Below are positions 10,950-21,916 of a stretch of 64,000 nt of DNA, piece by piece (positions within the stretch are counted from its first letter, which is position 1; every line of letters starts with the position of its first letter). Position numbers and translations under genes: made by a program. Origin of the DNA: Lasiosphaeris hirsuta (lineage: Eukaryota > Ascomycota > Sordariomycetes > Sordariales > Lasiosphaeriaceae); NCBI GenBank assembly GCA_030549175.1, contig JAUKUA010000005.1, forward strand, positions 4,030,001 to 4,094,000, read 5' to 3'. The notes below the pieces were generated by a model. It was not told the origin of the DNA and made no database searches. It worked only from the letters and a program-made list of their open reading frames with translations.

Positions 10950-12980
10950 TCAAACTGGTGACGCACACCCGAAGCTGGTGGCGGCGCTTTTCCCATTGAA
11001 CGCCGCAATAAGTTGCTCAACGCTCGAGTACACACCCAGCACGGCAGTAACAACACCACCTAGCATATAAAGCAGATTACACGTGTTGTAAATCGGGCGC
11101 TTCATGTACCCCCTGATCCACCTCTTCACACCCGTGTCGGCAAAGTTGAACGTCTTAGTTGCCGGATCGAACTGCTCTCCCTCGACAATTGCGTCCTTCT
11201 TGATCCAGAACCCCATGGCCAACAGCGCCGGTAAGGTGTAAGTGAAGCTCAAGATAAACAGGGCACTGATGAGCCCCGAGATGGCGAATAACTGGGGGAT
11301 AGCGGCGGCGACGATAAAGGCAATAGCCCAGTAGATAGGGATCAGCGCCGTCCACAGCCACTTTCCGCGCGAGACGGTCAGAGGTGGGGCGTTGAAGACT
11401 TCCTGCAAGACCTCAATGTAGAGGACCTTGAGGCCAATGTTCCCGTACAGCGCGGCGGCGATCAAGCTCGTGACGAGCAGGATGATGTTGGTTGCGGTTT
11501 GCCAAGCGTAGACCGACAGGCCCTGGCCGACGGGGGTGTACGTGTATTGGCCCTGGAACGAGTAGACAAAGATGCCGAAGAAGATGTACACGACGTAGAT
11601 AAAGACCTGGGCGATGAGAAGCGACTTCCAAAAGTCATGAGGATGGCGCATCTCGGACAGAAAGGCGGCGAAGACCATGCAGCCGCCGTAGGAGTAAACG
11701 GCCTGGTTCAGCCCGTTGAGGGAACCGATGAAGCCTGAGCCGCCGCTCGCGAGCCCATCAGGCGGAGTGCCGGCGAATGTAAGGACAGGGCCAGGACCGA
11801 ACGTCTCTCCGAAGGACGCTTCAGTGGCCGCAAAATTTGGGAGCGTGTTGACCACAACGCCCATGCTTGCCATCATGTCAGTAACAGCTCTGGAACCCAA
11901 GTAATGCAAGACTTACACAATAAACATGACCAACAAGTTCAGGTAGACGGAAATGTGAGCGACCCAGGAAAAGCGGCGCAGACTGCGAATCTGACCGAGG
12001 CCGAAGCCGGCAACCATGAAGATGACGAGACAAGCCACGAAGCAGATGCCGGCATTGCCATCCGGGCCCTGGGAGATCTGAGAAATAGCCTGGCCATTTG
12101 CGAGGATAATGACCGAGACCATGAGAAGCAGCTGCAGGCCCAGTGCGGTGTTGACCAAGTGGCGCGAGAGAGGCCCAAAGACACGGTAGTAGAGGTCGCC
12201 GTAACCCTTGAGCGGGTGCCGGTCCGAGTCGAGGCCCATAAAGACCTTCCAGATAATCCATCCAGAGCTGATAAAACGGTCAGCACACACGGATCTGCGA
12301 GGATCGGGGGTTAGAGTTGCGCACTAGTACGACATGGCACCGAAGACGGTGTACAGTGCAATACCTGGGCCGTAGCCCATCTGCGCAAAGGCCCATCTGT
12401 TACACCTGTGTTAGCCTGGCGTCTCCACGATTGTCCTTTTTTTTTTTTTTTTTTTTTTTTTTTTCCGCCATGACACCGGGGATCCTTACGGGGCTGAAAA
12501 TGGGCCGAGAATATCTGTCGTGATGAGGTAGAAGATGCCACCCCATCCTGCGGTGCGCATGGCGCGACTCGCCTGCTTCCACTCATTGTCCGTTACACCG
12601 GTGACTATAAGATCCGGGCTGCTTTTGCCGTTGGAGTAGGCTGGGGGAGTTGTTCCCGAGATGCCTAGTTCGGACCCGGTCTTCTCGCTGGCCGAAGCAT
12701 CGCCGGTCGAGGTGGGCGGGGGATACTTTTCCTTGGAGAATCGGCTAGCAACAAGGGTCTTGATGGTGGAGGGGCCGCGAGAGGAGAGATAGAGTGCATT
12801 GGCAGCTTCTTCCTCCTTTCTGGTGATTTCGGCCCAGTAAAGGTACTCCTCGAAGGTGATGGAGGGGTCGTGGGCGTTGGCGGTCCGCAATGGGTCGAGG
12901 GGTGGGACGGCTTGGACGACTTCGCGATGGATATCGCCAACCTCCTCGCCGGCGAGCACGGGCGCGGTTGTGAGCGACAT
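10950..12980 (-). CDS. AAAP-family amino-acid transporter
   Basis: Four exons, 12980-12490, 12396-12325, 12267-11917 and 11865-10950, close to a frame of about 609 aa. The introns have donors GTAAGG, GTGCGC and GTAAGT with CTAAC/CTGAC branches. Residues 1-150 are hydrophilic and Pro/Ser-rich. The Aa_trans domain then starts at GWGGIFYLITTDILGPFSAP and continues through WAFAQMGYGPGIALYTVFGA, WIIWKVFMGLDSDRHPLKGY and about ten further hydrophobic segments. The family moves neutral amino acids across plasma or vacuolar membranes by proton coupling. A long cytosolic N-terminus is normal in fungal members. Intron 1 contains a 28-nt T run close to its donor. The gene is convergent with the PEP-mutase family gene. 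Direction and substrate of transport are not predictable here. Confidence 0.9.
12437..12464 (+). repeat. Mononucleotide T tract (28 nt) inside intron 1 of the transporter
   Basis: Reads as A28 on the coding (minus) strand, between donor and branch site of a 93-nt intron. Confidence 0.95.
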
Positions 12981-14494
12981 GCCGTTGACGATTCTGAGAG
13001 GAGAGGGCAGCTTGACTCAGGTGTGGGGTATTGACAGGTTGACAGCGGAAAAGGTCAACAGCTGGAAAACAACAGGATCGCGGGACGCGACTTCCTCTTG
13101 GCAGAAGCTAGAGCGCGGGAAAGAGCAATGGGATGCACTTGACACCTGGGTCCTTGCACTTTATCCTCGACTGACGGATAGATAGGGACCTAGACATGGA
13201 TGGAAGTGACTGTGGTGATCGGACAGGGGCTGACGGCCAGAGCGCAATCCGTGTGAAATGTAACACACCTGCGCACCCGTGACTCTGGACAGCTAACACA
13301 AACGTCGGTTCCTTACTCTGATCTCTCCCCTCTCTGATAATTATCCTAGCAAGGTGCCTTGGCTGACTGCATATTTCATGTAGTCGTGCATGTGTTCGAA
13401 TTGGGTGACATGGAGCCCGAGATTGGCTCCCACAGTGGTTCAATCGGTCCTTCCGTCTCCAAGTCCCTTGGCTCTCACCGACTCGATACCACCACCAACA
13501 AAAGGCTGTGGCGGCGATGAAACGCTCGAGTGCTCCCTCGCCATGCCGCTTGGCATGCTCCTTGGCGTCAGCGGCCCAGTGCCGTGCCGTGTGGCACGAC
13601 AGCCACGGTGCGAAGGATAGCCTCTGACAGCGGCTGTAGGGCTGGCGGAGATCATGGCGTTGCAGGCAGTGCCGTGGTGCTCAACAATTACTTCTTGTTT
13701 TTTTTTGGTTTTTTTTTTCACCGGCTTATCTGTCCTGGTTTGAGCTCTATAGGATAGAATTGTATCCGATCAGTGAATGTGTAGCCACAACAACTCGCTG
13801 CTGCGCTTTGCGCATCATGAATGGCCAGAGAAAGAAGGCGAAGGGGGCGGGGTGGGTTGTGTAACGGTGCAGTGAAGCAACTTATTTGCCGCTGTGATTT
13901 CTGCAGTACTTCGGCACATGCAGCCAAGCTGCTGCTGTCAGAGTCCGCGCCACCTGGCCAGTTCTCATATATTGCTGCAGCTTTACAGATGGAGAAGTAT
14001 GTATGGGAAACCGAGCGGCGAAGATACCATTCTCGGGATACCCTTATCAAGAACAATCAATACATGTCAGGAATCGGCACCACATCCGGGACGTCATCTC
14101 TCCTGTCGCGTACTTCTCGCCCAATTGAGTTCTGACCATTGACAGACCTGCATACTCGCATCTGGGTCTTACGCTCAAGGGCTGCGCGGCTATCTTATTG
14201 GTCTTGAACCGCCCCCCGGGCTGCCTCGTCAGACGGCGCAGCATCGAGCGAAGGGCGCATGAGCAGTGAGATGCAAGTGGGGTAAAGAATTTGCGTATGA
14301 GCTACATGATGGAATCTTGACTCGATGATAACCTGTACTTCGGCTAGTCCCGCGCCCGGCAGCCTGGCTCGCATGGTTCAAGTGCCAGGCTTGGGATATC
14401 TTGCTAACCATAGGCAGCTGTGGTTTCGATAAACTACATGGCATGAAACAACCGCGATGTCCATGTTCAACTGCCCCCATCTTAGGCAAAGACC
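12981..14494. other. Intergenic, no gene seen
   Basis: A T-rich patch lies at 13697-13721. ORFs of 60-112 codons appear on both strands without any protein-like features. Part of this must be the transporter promoter. Confidence 0.6.
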
Positions 14495-15421
14495 TCAGTT
14501 GTACGTTTCCTCGACGGCCGTCTTCTCCCGCTCTAGAAACTTGTCAAAAGTACCCATTGGAATGCCCCACGACTTTGCCTTGTCCAATTTTGCAAATCTT
14601 TCCCCATCGCGGAGTATCAGTTGAGCGACAATAAGCGGGTTTGTTGCGGTCCCTGCCCTGATTTCCTCGTCGGTATAGAACTGGGCTCTCAGCTCGCGCC
14701 CAGTCGCTGCCGATAGCATCTCCATCACCTGGATTGGCGTCAATTTCTCACCCACAAGTTCGATGCCCTGCTTGTCGAACCGCTGTGGATCTTGGAATGC
14801 TGCAACTGCGAACTTGGCAATGTCTTCGGGATCGATCAAGCTAATTTTTGTATCGGGTGTCATGGCCGTGAGCCAGGTGTTGCTTGCGAAGATTTCGTGA
14901 TACATGCGGACTTTTGGGTCCAGGAGGTTCGACATAAAAAAGCCAGGACGGAGGATAGTCCAGTGCTCAAAGCCAGCCCGCTGCACCAGACCCTCGACAA
15001 TGTTCTTGCAGAAAAGCATCTTTGCAAGGAGGTGCTCCGCCGGCAACAACGTTCGCCTCTCTGGGGCGTCAGCGCTTACAACGCTAGTGTAGACGACGTG
15101 TCTGACACCCGAGGCCTTGGCAATTCGGAGGATGCGTTGGGCCCAAATGCGCTCGTCGTCCAAATCTCTGTAGTTCGGGACAAGGGCGAGAAACAGCAGG
15201 TCGCAGCCGGCGAGACCAGTCGTTAGCGAAGCCTCGTCGTCCCAGTCGCCAATGTTTAGCGTGACTCCGAGCTTGGCGAGCGCCTGAGCCGGGCGCGAAT
15301 CGGTATTCCGAACCGTGGCGCGGACATGCCAGCCGAGCTGCCGAAGCTGGCGGCACACGGCCGACCCCTGAGTGCCGGTGGCAGTGACAACGAAGACGGT
15401 TGGGATACTGGATGATGACAT
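14495..15421 (-). CDS. NmrA-like NAD(P)-binding protein
   Basis: Single exon of 308 aa. The Met at 15421 (MSSSSIPTVFVVTATGTQG) was chosen because the Rossmann beta strand starts right after it; an ORF Met 30 codons upstream adds unrelated sequence. The glycine motif TATGTQGSAV, an Arg after beta-2 (ATVRNTDS), DLLFLALVPN, HVVYTSVVSA and the later WTILRPGFFMSNL are typical of atypical short-chain dehydrogenases of the NmrA/HSCARG group. These bind NAD(P) and usually lack the YxxxK catalytic pair; many act as redox sensors or regulate transcription factors. The gene is divergent from the Zn2Cys6 factor at 15807 with 385 bp between starts, which suggests co-regulation or a regulator-partner relation. 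The latter is inference. Confidence 0.85.
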   Translation of the reverse strand: MSSSSIPTVFVVTATGTQGSAVCRQLRQLGWHVRATVRNTDSRPAQALAKLGVTLNIGDWDDEASLTTGLAGCDLLFLALVPNYRDLDDERIWAQRILRIAKASGVRHVVYTSVVSADAPERRTLLPAEHLLAKMLFCKNIVEGLVQRAGFEHWTILRPGFFMSNLLDPKVRMYHEIFASNTWLTAMTPDTKISLIDPEDIAKFAVAAFQDPQRFDKQGIELVGEKLTPIQVMEMLSAATGRELRAQFYTDEEIRAGTATNPLIVAQLILRDGERFAKLDKAKSWGIPMGTFDKFLEREKTAVEETYN

Positions 15422-15806
15422 GATGCTGGGAGGATCAAAATTGAGCTCATGTACTTGGTGAGGGGTTTGATCAATGTTGGCTGGGACTGCAACATACCCC
15501 CCGAGGTACACGGGAGGTTTTAAATACGATATCCCTATTTACCTACACAATTGACAGGTTGGTTGCGGGCCGGGCATGCTAGCGGACGGCGGAGAGCGGC
15601 GGAGGATGGCGGAGTTCCGCCGTTGCGTTGTCCCAGGGGTTGCTGCCCCGCTCGCTTGGTGGACGACTCGCCGGAATCGCGCCTTTTGCAATCGACGCGC
15701 CGGAGCAGAAAAGCGGTCGGCATCATTTACTAGCCCAAATTTTGGTCTGCCAGTCTCGATCCCCCCCTCCCCCCCCCCCCCAATCCGCAGGTGGTCGGCA
15801 TACCCC
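15422..15806. promoter_or_regulatory. Divergent promoter between NmrA-like gene and Zn2Cys6 factor
   Basis: 385 bp between two divergent start codons. A near-palindromic cluster of CGG/CCG trinucleotides (for example CGGCGGAGAGCGGCGGA near 15585-15605) is the kind of half-site a Zn2Cys6 protein binds. A C-rich tract sits at about 15764-15780. Confidence 0.45.
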
Positions 15807-17052
15807 ATGCCGCGCTCTTTCACGTCCATCGAGCGGGACAACCCGCCCTCGCGGCGGAAGTCCTGTCTCGCCTGCACCAAAGCCCGCCGCCGCTGTGACC
15901 AGGCCATTCCCGCATGCCAGAGATGCGCTCAGCGGAGTACCGACTGCCAATACCCGCAGGGTACGAGGTCCAAGAGGAGCCTGGTGTCGGTTTCCTCGAC
16001 CGCCCACGCGTCCCAGTCTGGCACCGAGCAGCAGATTGAGTCTCTGTTTGATCTCGCTGCAACACCTCAAGCATCGCTAGACATACCCAACTCTGTCTTG
16101 GAACCCCCCGGCTACTTTCTCGGTGATTTGTTTTCCACTCAGGAGTATGATGCCGATACCACTGTGTTCCTCGATACAACCTCTCAAGCCTTGATAAGCC
16201 CGGCGCTGCCAAGGACGGTTCTCACCACCTCCCAAATCAACAAGGCCATCTCGTCTCGACTTCAGTATGCCTTGGACAGGATATCAGCATCGACCCGCCA
16301 GATGTTTCTCGAGAACCAGACGCCTTGGTGCCATGCCCATCTCTACGATGATGGTATGCCGCCGTCGATGCAATGTGTGCCTCCAGCCCCAAAACAAGCT
16401 CCTCTCAATCTGCATCCATCAGCTAACCAAGTCACAGACGCCCTCTCGACCGCTGCCCTGCATGCGGCCAGGAATGACGCTAATAACAGAGTGATTCGTG
16501 ACTGCATCGAGAGCCGGGTGCAAGATCTGCTGTCCAGTCCCGCGCCAACCGCCCCGCTTGATCTTATTGCACACGCACATGCCCTCTTCATCTACCAGAT
16601 CCTCCGCCTATTCGACACAGATTCCCGAGTTCGCCTCAGTTGCGACGCCACCATGTCGCAGCTCGAAGAAGCAGCCTATGCCCTCATACCGCACGTCAAG
16701 TTTCACGAACTTACGGCCTCGGGCCAGACAGGCCAGGCACTGGATATCTTGCCCTTGTACCCAATCTCGGCGACGCGTGACTTTTGGAACTCGTGGGTCT
16801 TTCAGGAGTCGGCTCGGCGGACGTTGTCCGTAATCCTGTTCTTCGTGCTTGCATATCGATACGTGAAGGGCGAGCTGCGGACAAAGTGCAACCAGAACAC
16901 GTGCATCAGCCGCTCAGTGACCCTGTCGGCGCATCTATGGCAAGCAGACGACCCTGTTGACTTTGCCATCGCGTGGAGGAACAAGAAACATTTCGTCGTG
17001 AACGGCGAAGCGTAAGTCGCATCCCTTGTCCGAAGGCGCTATGCGGTGGATT

Positions 17053-17083
<31 letters not shown>

Positions 17084-17238
17084 AGCCTAACCGACGAAAC
17101 AGATTGGACTCTGTGACAGAGCTCATGGAGGACGCTAGGAGTGATGACATAGATGAGTTTGGCAAGATTATGCTGACTGGGCTGATGGGTAAAGACGAGG
17201 CCAAGGGCTGGCTGGCCTTGAGAGGTGTCGCACTATGA
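15807..17238 (+). CDS. Zn2Cys6 fungal-type transcription factor
   Basis: Two exons, 15807-17011 and 17103-17238, give about 446 aa. The intron (donor GTAAGT, branch CCTAACC, phase 2) restores a conserved-looking tail, DIDEFGKIMLTGLMGKDEAK. The zinc cluster near residues 20-46 has six Cys: C-x2-C-x6-C-x5-C-x2-C-x6-C (KSCLACTKARRRCDQ, then PACQRCAQRSTDC). The middle region is helical and resembles AflR-type regulators of secondary metabolism (QLEEAAYALIPHVKFHELTA), but no biosynthetic backbone gene such as a PKS, NRPS or terpene cyclase occurs in the window. A (TG)13 repeat sits in the intron close to the branch site. The upstream ATG at 15576 is in frame but adds unrelated low-complexity sequence. 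Confidence 0.88.
17053..17078 (+). repeat. (TG)13 microsatellite in the transcription-factor intron
   Basis: Dinucleotide repeat directly upstream of the branch site (CCTAACC) and acceptor of the regulator intron. Confidence 0.9.
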
Positions 17239-17416
17239 TTGCCCAGGTGGCGTGTCCTGGGAAGGCGCACTGGCGGCTGGGGTTGAAGCGAAACATCGTG
17301 AGTCAACGCCAAGACCCAAAAATCCACACAGTGGGGTGCAAAAACACGCAACAACAAGAAGAGAACGATCAGGGGAATACTGTATATCCACTCAGAGTGG
17401 AGAATTCGAATTTGAG

Positions 17417-17487
17417 GGCCTTGCTGGGGCTTGAACCTAGGACCACTTACACCCAAAGCAAGTATGCTACCACTACACCACAAGGCC
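17417..17487 (-). tRNA. tRNA-Pro (UGG), possibly degenerate copy
   Basis: The minus strand reads GGCCTTG...CAAGGCC as a 7-bp acceptor stem. The anticodon arm is CTTGC-TTTGGGT-GTAAG with anticodon TGG, and the TTCAAGC T-loop is present. Compared with the second copy at 25739-25809 it differs at two sites: C to T in the 3' side of the anticodon stem (leaving a G-U pair) and G to A in the T stem (leaving an A-C mismatch). No T4 run follows within 50 nt. It may be a weak gene or a pseudogene. Confidence 0.75.
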
Positions 17488-17820
17488 TTGTTCGATTGAT
17501 GAAAGCCCCTGCTCCATAATGTGACTTGGTGCCTGGTGGCAGTGCCACACACTGGGCAATCGTTGATGTTGGTCTTGTCAAGTCGGAGAGGAATGCGAGA
17601 GCGGCCTGTGTGACTCGGACAAAACACAAATTCGCACCTGCCCTTCGACCCCGGCCTAGCAAACAAATTCCAAACAGCCAAAATCATTCCACGGTTCATA
17701 GACTCGATGTCCTTGTATTTTTCAGCTATTCTTTTTGATTGAGCACGCAAAAAAAAAAAAAAAACAAGTTGTCATTACTTGGGCAACCCTACACGCTCAG
17801 TTATACTCACACACATTGAC
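17488..17820. other. Intergenic, no gene seen
   Basis: 333 bp between the tRNA and the end of the GMC gene. A 16-nt A tract lies at 17749-17764. Confidence 0.6.
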
Positions 17821-19791
17821 TCAGTTGCACTGCTTGATGGCAGTCCCATCCTTCAGCTCAGCCAGCATCTCGTCGCTCGCCTTTTGCGAAATCATAAACG
17901 TCGACACGGCCGGGAAAATGCCGGGAATCCTCGCAAACGCGCTCGCATCGACTACGCGCAGCCCAGCGACGCCGCGGACGCGGAACTTGCTATCCAACAC
18001 GGCCAGGGGGTCGCTGTCGGCGCCAATCTTGCACGTACTCGTCGGGTGATGGCCAAAGGTCTGCTTGTGGATCCAATCGACGTCCTCCTTGCCGCAGTAC
18101 CCATCCGCGTCGGGCTTGCCACTGCACGGCGGCTCGACCGTGGTGATTCCCACGCGGGCGTAGATCCGGCGAATCCACGCGACCGTGTCCTTCATGGCCT
18201 CGAGGTCATACTCGGACCCGACCGCGTAGTGATTGAAGTTGATCTCGGGCGTCTCGGTCGGATCCGCCGACTTGAGCTTGACCCACCCCTTGTTGTTCAC
18301 CGACGAGCCCTTGACCATGCTCACGCCGTACGGCTGCCTGGGCTCCGCCGGCGTGCGCACCGGGTTATCCGGCCAGAACCCGCGGAACAAGAACCCCTGC
18401 CCGCCCATGAGGAACATGTCACGCTCCCCGTGCGCCGGGTGCTTGGTCTTGTACATGGCGACGCCCGCCTGCCCGTTACCGGCACTCCCCGATCCCACAA
18501 TCGGCATCTCCTGATTGTCCATCAGATTCTGCCCCACGCCGGGGAGATCCTTGACAACCGGGATCCCAAACTTCTTGAGCTCCGTCGCGTTCCCGATGCC
18601 GCTGAGCTGCAGCAGCTGCGGCGAGTTGAACGCGCCGCCAGAGATGATGACCTCGCGCCTGGCAAGGACAGTCCGCTTCTGCCCCGCGGCATTTGCCGCC
18701 CGCCGGTTGTCACCCGCGTACAGCGACTTGCCAAAAAGGAACTCGACGCCCGTAGCGCGCGGGGTGCCCGCAACCCCACACTTGGAGGCGGTGGTGTCAA
18801 AGAGGACCTTGGTGGCGAGGGAGGTCAGGGAGACGGTCAGGTTGGCCCCGGCCTTGACGGCGGCCTGGATGTAGTCGCGCGACGAGTAGCGGTTGCCGTT
18901 GGCGTACTGGTGCGTGACGAGGCCGAAGAGGGACGAGGTCTGGTCGCGCGTGGGGCTGAGTTCGTTAGGGTCGCGGATCAGTAGGTTAGACATGGACATG
19001 GTCAGGTTCAGGTCCTTGGCATAGGCGCCCATGACTGTGTTGCCCGCGAGGGCCCCCTGGCGGGACTGCGTCATGAAGCCCATGTTGGTTTGGAAGAAGC
19101 CATCGAAGCCGTGATTGGTCGCGGTCTTGGCGGCGTAGTTGTTCTTTTCGATCTTGGTGAAGATCTTGTGCATGTTCTCAGCCCTGCGTGCGGTCAGTAA
19201 CGGATCAGGCGGGGGGGGGGGGGGGGGGGGGGGAAGGGGGCTAGAGGTTAGGGTGGCTTACTTCCAGCTGTCGTCGCCCGTCACGTTGGCGTGGTAGTTC
19301 CAGTCACTGTCGGGAGGCAGCCAGCAGACCATGGCGTTGATCATGGAAGAGCCGCCCAGGGTAGCACCACGCGGATAGTAGACGCCCAGCAGCTTGGACC
19401 CTGCCGGGGCGCCGTTCTGGCCGACCCAGTACTTGCCCTCGGGAGTCAGCCAGGTGAGATGGCTGTACGTGTTGTCGCGTGGGTCGCCTTCGGGGTAATG
19501 CTTGACATAGAAATCCCAGGTCACGGTCGGTGTGTATTGCCCGAAGCCCCGGCCAGGGTTGTCGTCGCCCGCCTCGATCAAGAACACAGAGTATCCAGCC
19601 TTGGCGAGGTTGACGGCGAGCACGCCACCGCCGGGTCCCGTCCCGACCACTACATAGTCGTAGGTATCGCCATCGGCAGCGGGCGCAGCGGGTGCAGACG
19701 AAACCGGGTCCAAGAGAAGCAGGGCAACCGAGATCAGCTGGGCGAAGCTGCTGAAGGCACCGCCGGCTCCTTTTCCTCGTAGCAACTTCAT
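17821..19791 (-). CDS. Secreted GMC oxidoreductase
   Basis: Two exons, 19791-19262 and 19183-17821, give about 630 aa. The 78-nt phase-2 intron contains a run of 23 Gs (Cs on the coding strand). MKLLRGK plus a hydrophobic stretch ending SSAPAAPA looks like a signal peptide. The FAD-binding motif YVVVGTGPGGGVLAVNLAKA, GMC signature 1 (YYPRGATLGGSSMINAMVCW) and signature 2 (SGGAFNSPQLLQLSGIG) are all present. The C-terminal HHPTSTCKIG keeps the catalytic-type His, and VVDASAFARIPG follows. The family oxidises alcohols, sugars or aryl alcohols with FAD and usually passes electrons to O2. Substrate unknown. A second, divergent GMC gene lies 3.2 kb away on the same strand. Confidence 0.92.
19211..19233 (+). 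repeat. Mononucleotide G tract (23 nt) inside the GMC intron
   Basis: Uninterrupted G run between the donor (19261) and acceptor (19184) of the GMC gene. Confidence 0.95.
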
Positions 19792-20876
19792 GGCGAGATG
19801 ATAAGAGAATTGACTCGAGGGGCTGCGGCGAGCGGCAGGCGACAAAAGACAATGAGACTTCGCGCGGTTAAGAAGGCCATCGAGACTCCCAACTCCAACC
19901 TCTTCCCCCCCCCCTTCTCCCCACTCCCCTTCACCCCAAACGCCCCCCTCGGCTGCCCGAACCGAGAGCGCCTTCACGAGACAGGGTCATCTTGAGCGCT
20001 TGGCGTCGCGAGCGACTTCCAATGGGGGGCGTCTTCCATATATGCCAAGGCCGACTTCATCATCGGCTGGATATCCGAAGCCAGAGTGCCAATATAAGGA
20101 GCCATGGGCTCTAATAGGTTCTGGACCAGACAGTCGCAGAGAGCATGCCTGGTAGTATCGCTGGGCCCGATCCGGCTCCTTACCCGGAGCGGTGGCGTGC
20201 GGGCGGTCGTGTATTTACCCCACACCCGGAGTCTAGAAGGTCGTTGTCGCGTCGCCGAAAGACATGTGCCGCGGTATTGGCCTGAGCTTGTTTAATGGGG
20301 ACATTCTGCCGCGAGCCTGTAACGGGGTGTGCCTGGGCGGCTGGGGCCGCGGTGACTGGCTGCTGGGGCTTGACAAGAATTAGCCGGAACGAAAATAGTT
20401 GCAATATCGACCCTCATCAAGGATGATCAGAGCTTTGGCGTAGTTTCCTCATTGAGGGACTCGGGAGGTATACCGGCGAGGAAGACCACCGATTTGCTCG
20501 TGCGGAGCTACGACTACCAATCCATGGCATTCTCTGATCGCCAGCGTTGCGTAAGCTCAAGCAGGGTGTCCGGCAGTTGTTAGGCAGTTTGCTGTGACAT
20601 GACTAGGATCGACATGATTCGCAGTCTCAAATCCTGCCAGGGCTGCAGGAATGTCCGTAATGGTGAGAATGACTTGGGTCGTAACAACGAAACCGTGACA
20701 GGAACTAAACTCTTCCATTCCATCTATAATCGACGGTTTTGGCTCCGAATTAATGCTTAAATTTTTTTTAAAAAAACCAAACACCGCTCGCAATGCCCGC
20801 ACTCCTGGGTATTCTGGCCAAATCCCAATGCCTCCAACTGAAAATAATACAGCCCCTTTTTGGTATCCAAAACCCA
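19792..20876. other. Intergenic, no gene seen
   Basis: Promoter side of the GMC gene followed by 3' flank of the membrane protein. Short frames only. Confidence 0.6.
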
Positions 20877-21916
20877 TCAACTCCCAAGCTCATACCTCCT
20901 CCCACCCCCTAACTCCGCAACCCCGGGCGACCCCAGCTCCGCCGGCCCGGGCGGCAGCGGCTTAGCACTACCGTAATACCCGCCGTTGGGCGGGGCCGTG
21001 GCGCTATACATCTCGACCGGGGGGGCGGCAGGCGGCGTGCCGTACCCATTGTCCCGGTACTGGCTCATAGTCGAGGAGTCCCCGCCAGCAAGTTCGTGTG
21101 TCATTGAATCCGCCTTGGTTTTGCGCCGCCGTAGCAGGAAGTAGACGAGCCCCCCTGATGCGATAATTGCAAGGGGGATGCCGACACCGAGACCAACTTT
21201 GAGGCCTGCCGTGTTTTCTGGTTCGGCAGTAGTGGCATTGTTGGGGTTCGAGGACTGACTGCTGGCCGGGGAGTTAGTTCCTGTCGTCGGGGAGGAGCTT
21301 GGTGGTGATGATGCTGATGTTGATGTGGTGGAGGTAGAGGGGGTGAGGGTGAATCGCTCGGTGCCGGTGCCCGAGGGGGGGTAGCTCGTGGTTGCTGCCG
21401 TAACGCGAGCCTTGACCACATTCCCGTTTTCGTCGAGGAATATACCGCGGCCGTCCTGGCAGCATTGTGGATCCTTGTTACAGCAGAGGCTGCCATCGTT
21501 GCAGGGTACGACGCGGGGCAGCACGCCGTTGCCGAACTCGGTCTCATCTAGATATCGTGTCAGCAGGTCTGTAAACCCCAACTATCTGCTCGGGTTGCGC
21601 CCGTACTGTAGAGGCATATCTGCCCGCAGCTGTCGTCCCACGGGCTCACAGCGCAAGGCCCGCGTACCCACAACTCGGGTCCATCATTGGGATTATGGCA
21701 GAGCCGGTTCGATAAACATGTTGCGCCGACTCCACAGCAGGCATTCGACCCCGGACACCGAGAATTGTTGGTATACGCGCTTCCGCTGAGCCCGAAGCAC
21801 ACAATGCCTGTTGTTTGCGCGTCCGCCGAGTGCGAGTACGAGAGCAGGAGAGCCGGTAACGCAGTGCAGAGGAAGAGCGACCGCAGAGCAGACGAAGACG
21901 ACCAGCTGCTCGCCAT
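20877..21916 (-). CDS. Cys-rich single-pass membrane protein with Ser/Thr stalk
   Basis: Two exons, 21916-21607 and 21547-20877, give about 326 aa. The intron has donor GTACGG and branch CTGAC and is phase 1. A signal peptide (LFLCTALPALLLSYSHSADA) is followed by a Cys-rich ectodomain of about 115 residues with motifs NACCGVGATCLSNRLCHNP, DDSCGQICLY and DGSLCCNKDPQCC. Next come a Ser/Thr-rich stalk, one membrane segment (VGLGVGIPLAIIASGGLVYF) and a basic stop-transfer (LLRRRKTK). The cytosolic tail is Pro/Gly-rich. This layout is common in Pezizomycotina for surface sensors or wall-anchored proteins of unknown ligand. An alternative Met lies ten codons upstream at 21946 but displaces the signal peptide. 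Function is not known. Confidence 0.82.
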
